Positions 6,616 to 8,188 of a stretch of DNA of 8,188 nt are shown here, one piece after another; positions within the stretch are counted from its first letter, which is position 1; each line of letters begins with the position of its first letter. The stretch covers positions 1-8,188 of the forward strand of contig JBFFSQ010000133.1 of NCBI GenBank assembly GCA_041572275.1. The letters are read 5' to 3'. The translations under genes and the position numbers were made by a program. The DNA is from JBFFSQ01 sp041572275 (GTDB lineage: Bacteria; Pseudomonadota; Gammaproteobacteria; SZUA-229). The notes beneath the pieces were generated by a model. It was not told the DNA's origin. It ran no database searches and was given only the letters and a program-made list of their open reading frames with translations.

Positions 6616-6704
6616 GTAGCTACTTTAGCAGCTTTTAGACGTATCTAAATAGTTTTTACAACGACAATAACACTCTGGCTAAAACTGTTTATTTGTTAAC
6701 CAAC

Positions 6705-6744
6705 AAAAAAGGCCGTCCAATAACTAATCATTGGCCGGCCTTTT
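6705..6744 (-). terminator. Intrinsic terminator downstream of icd
   Basis: An inverted repeat pairs 6711-6721 with 6730-6740: an 11-position stem with one mismatch and an 8-base loop. The A run at 6705-6710 and the T run at 6741-6744 extend it. Read on the minus strand, the GC-rich stem is followed by six U residues, about 30-60 bases after the icd stop codon. This should insulate icd from the downstream operon. The shorter T run on the other side could give weak plus-strand termination. Confidence 0.88.
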
Positions 6745-6772
6745 ATTGCTTCAAATGAAGAAAATAATAAAT

Positions 6773-8188
6773 TTACAAACTATCAATCACCGCATTAAAT
6801 GTTGCACTCGGGCGCATAATCTGTGATGTTTTGGCCTTGTCCGGGCAATAATAACCACCCAGTTCCACGGGCTTACCCTGCACACTGTTTAACTCATCCA
6901 CAATCTTCGCTTCATGACTGCTAAGTTGTTCCGCGATCGGTGTGAACATGGCTTTCAGTTCACTGTCATCATCCTGTTCAGCCAGCGACTGTGCCCAGTA
7001 CATGGCGAGATAAAAATGACTACCACGGGTATCCAGTTCACCCACCTTACGTGAAGGTGACTTGTCGTTATTCAGGAACATGCCATTGGCTTTATCTAAA
7101 GCAGCTGCCAATACTTTTGCTTTGTTATTGCCCGTTTTAATCGCCATATCTTCAATCGATACGGCCAGTGCCAGAAACTCACCCAAAGAATCCCAACGCA
7201 AGTGGTTTTCTTCAATCACCTGCTGCACATGCTTTGGTGCTGAACCCCCTGCACCGGTTTCAAACAGGCCACCACCGGCCAATAACGGCACAATTGATAG
7301 CATCTTGGCACTGGTACCCAGTTCCAGAATCGGGAACAGGTCGGTGAGGTAATCACGTAATACGTTACCGGTTACCGAGATGGTATCTTTGCCATCTTTC
7401 ACACGTTCCAGGGTATATTGAGTTGCTGCAGCCGGAGACATAATGCTGATCTCCAAACCACTGGTATCGTTATCCTTGATATAGGTTTCGACTTTCTTGA
7501 TCAGGTTCGCATCATGGGCACGTTCCTCATCCAGCCAGAAAATCGCGGGTTGACCAGTTAAACGTGCACGGGTCACCGCCAGTTTCACCCAGTCCTGGAT
7601 CGGCAGATCTTTGGTCTGACACATGCGCCAGATATCACCCTTTTCAACCCGGTGCTCCAGCACGACATTACCCTCATCATCGATCACCCGTACCGTGCCC
7701 GGCGCTGGTATCTCAAAGGTTTTATCATGCGAGCCATACTCTTCTGCTTTCTGCGCCATCAGGCCGACATTGCTCACATTACCCATGGTGGTGGGATCAA
7801 AAGCACCGTGGTCCTTACAGAATTCAATCGTAGCCTGGTACACACCGGCATAATTGCGATCGGGAATCATCGCCTTGGTATCTTTCAACTGACCATCAGG
7901 ACCCCACATTTTACCGGAAGAACGAATTGCCGCCGGCATCGAGGCATCGATAATCACATCACTGGGTACATGCAGGTTGGTAATGCCCTTATCAGAATTC
8001 ACCATCGCCAGTTCAGGACGAGACTGATAAACGGACTGGATATCAGCCTCAATCGCCTGACGTTTGGCCGGCGGTAAATCGGCTATCTTGGCATACACAT
8101 CACCCAGACCATTACGAGTATCCACACCCAGGTTTTTAAAGGTCTTGGCATATTTCTCGAACACGTCTTTGTAATACACACTCACTGC
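6773..8188 (-). CDS. icd: Monomeric NADP-dependent isocitrate dehydrogenase, C-terminal 471 residues (start beyond right edge)
   Basis: The enzyme oxidatively decarboxylates isocitrate to 2-oxoglutarate with NADP and a divalent metal, in the cytoplasm, as part of the TCA cycle. Hallmarks of the monomeric (about 740-residue) type are present, counted from the right edge: NLHVPSDVIIDASMP at about 71-85, GAFDPTTMGNVSNVGLMAQK at about 128-147, SHDKTFEIPAPG, GNVLRDYLTDLFPILELG at 274-291, and GGGLFETGAGGSAPKH at 305-320. The C-terminus is complete (GGYYCPDKAK, IMRPSATFNAVIDSL). The Arg-Asp of LRDY probably contributes to the isocitrate/metal site, by family knowledge. About 270 N-terminal residues lie outside. 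A GTG at 8185-8183 is an internal valine codon, since the frame stays open to base 8188 and the sequence is mid-domain there. A terminator follows the gene. Confidence 0.97.
   Translation of the reverse strand, partial: AVSVYYKDVFEKYAKTFKNLGVDTRNGLGDVYAKIADLPPAKRQAIEADIQSVYQSRPELAMVNSDKGITNLHVPSDVIIDASMPAAIRSSGKMWGPDGQLKDTKAMIPDRNYAGVYQATIEFCKDHGAFDPTTMGNVSNVGLMAQKAEEYGSHDKTFEIPAPGTVRVIDDEGNVVLEHRVEKGDIWRMCQTKDLPIQDWVKLAVTRARLTGQPAIFWLDEERAHDANLIKKVETYIKDNDTSGLEISIMSPAAATQYTLERVKDGKDTISVTGNVLRDYLTDLFPILELGTSAKMLSIVPLLAGGGLFETGAGGSAPKHVQQVIEENHLRWDSLGEFLALAVSIEDMAIKTGNNKAKVLAAALDKANGMFLNNDKSPSRKVGELDTRGSHFYLAMYWAQSLAEQDDDSELKAMFTPIAEQLSSHEAKIVDELNSVQGKPVELGGYYCPDKAKTSQIMRPSATFNAVIDSL

Noticed and set aside
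6617..6632. AGCT-flanked small dyad in the icd/DUF2157 gap as an operator
   Set aside because: Only about four base pairs match before a mismatch, and AGCT is itself palindromic, so chance explains it.
6399..6638. Plus-strand ORF of 79 codons across the start of the DUF2157 gene
   Set aside because: It overlaps the coding start and promoter region of the minus-strand operon in antisense. Its hydrophobic translation reflects AT-rich DNA, and there is no supporting ribosome site or family match.
7062..8077. Several plus-strand ORFs of 76-141 codons opposite icd
   Set aside because: They lie antisense to a strongly conserved gene, have no ribosome sites of note, and translate to low-complexity sequences rich in Ser, Pro, His and Arg. 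They are shadows.
8183..8185. GTG as the start of a 470-residue isocitrate dehydrogenase
   Set aside because: The reading frame stays open to the window edge (GCA precedes the GTG). The monomeric family is about 740 residues long, and the sequence here lies mid-domain, so the gene is cut by the window and not short.
1..8188. CRISPR array, tRNA or rRNA genes, insertion sequences, attachment sites
   Set aside because: I found no regularly spaced repeats, transposase-like ORF, terminal inverted repeats, or cloverleaf-like or rRNA-like sequence on either strand by reading.

Overview
The window looks like a piece of a gammaproteobacterial chromosome. It carries a monomeric-type NADP isocitrate dehydrogenase, a DUF2007 protein, a DUF2157/DUF4824 membrane pair, clear Shine-Dalgarno sites, and signal peptides of Gram-negative type. 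I cannot name the genus. Base composition is uneven. A 60-base line inside icd (7261-7320) counts to about 53% G+C, and one inside the alpha/beta hydrolase gene (1741-1800) to about 37%.

Layout from left to right. (1) 1-189, minus strand: the N-terminal 63 codons of a secreted metallo-beta-lactamase-fold protein that runs off the left edge. (2) 190-447: an AT-rich divergent intergenic region. (3) 448-2290, plus strand: a tightly packed three-gene cassette. It encodes a papain-like protein with an early His and a late Cys (the order of circularly permuted NlpC/P60 enzymes), an unrecognised small probable lipoprotein, and an alpha/beta hydrolase with an N-terminal membrane anchor. (4) 2331-6530, minus strand: five genes in a probable operon. 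Transcription order is DUF2157 membrane protein, DUF4824 protein, secreted DUF2314 protein, membrane-anchored protein with two tandem thioredoxin/glutaredoxin folds, and DUF2007 protein. (5) 6531-6772: a promoter region for that operon and an intrinsic terminator for icd. (6) 6773-8188, minus strand: the C-terminal 471 residues of isocitrate dehydrogenase, whose start lies beyond the right edge.

icd is ordinary central metabolism: oxidative decarboxylation of isocitrate in the TCA cycle. The minus-strand operon looks like an inner-membrane and periplasm module of unknown purpose. The first two products form a recurring pair of uncharacterised membrane proteins, the third is exported, and the fourth carries redox-type cysteine motifs beside the membrane. 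The plus-strand cassette is the most accessory-looking part. Its first two genes overlap, and their pairing (a possible cysteine amidase or acyltransferase without a signal peptide, then a possible lipoprotein) is compatible with an effector/immunity pair or a small lipid/peptidoglycan-processing module. That reading is inference.
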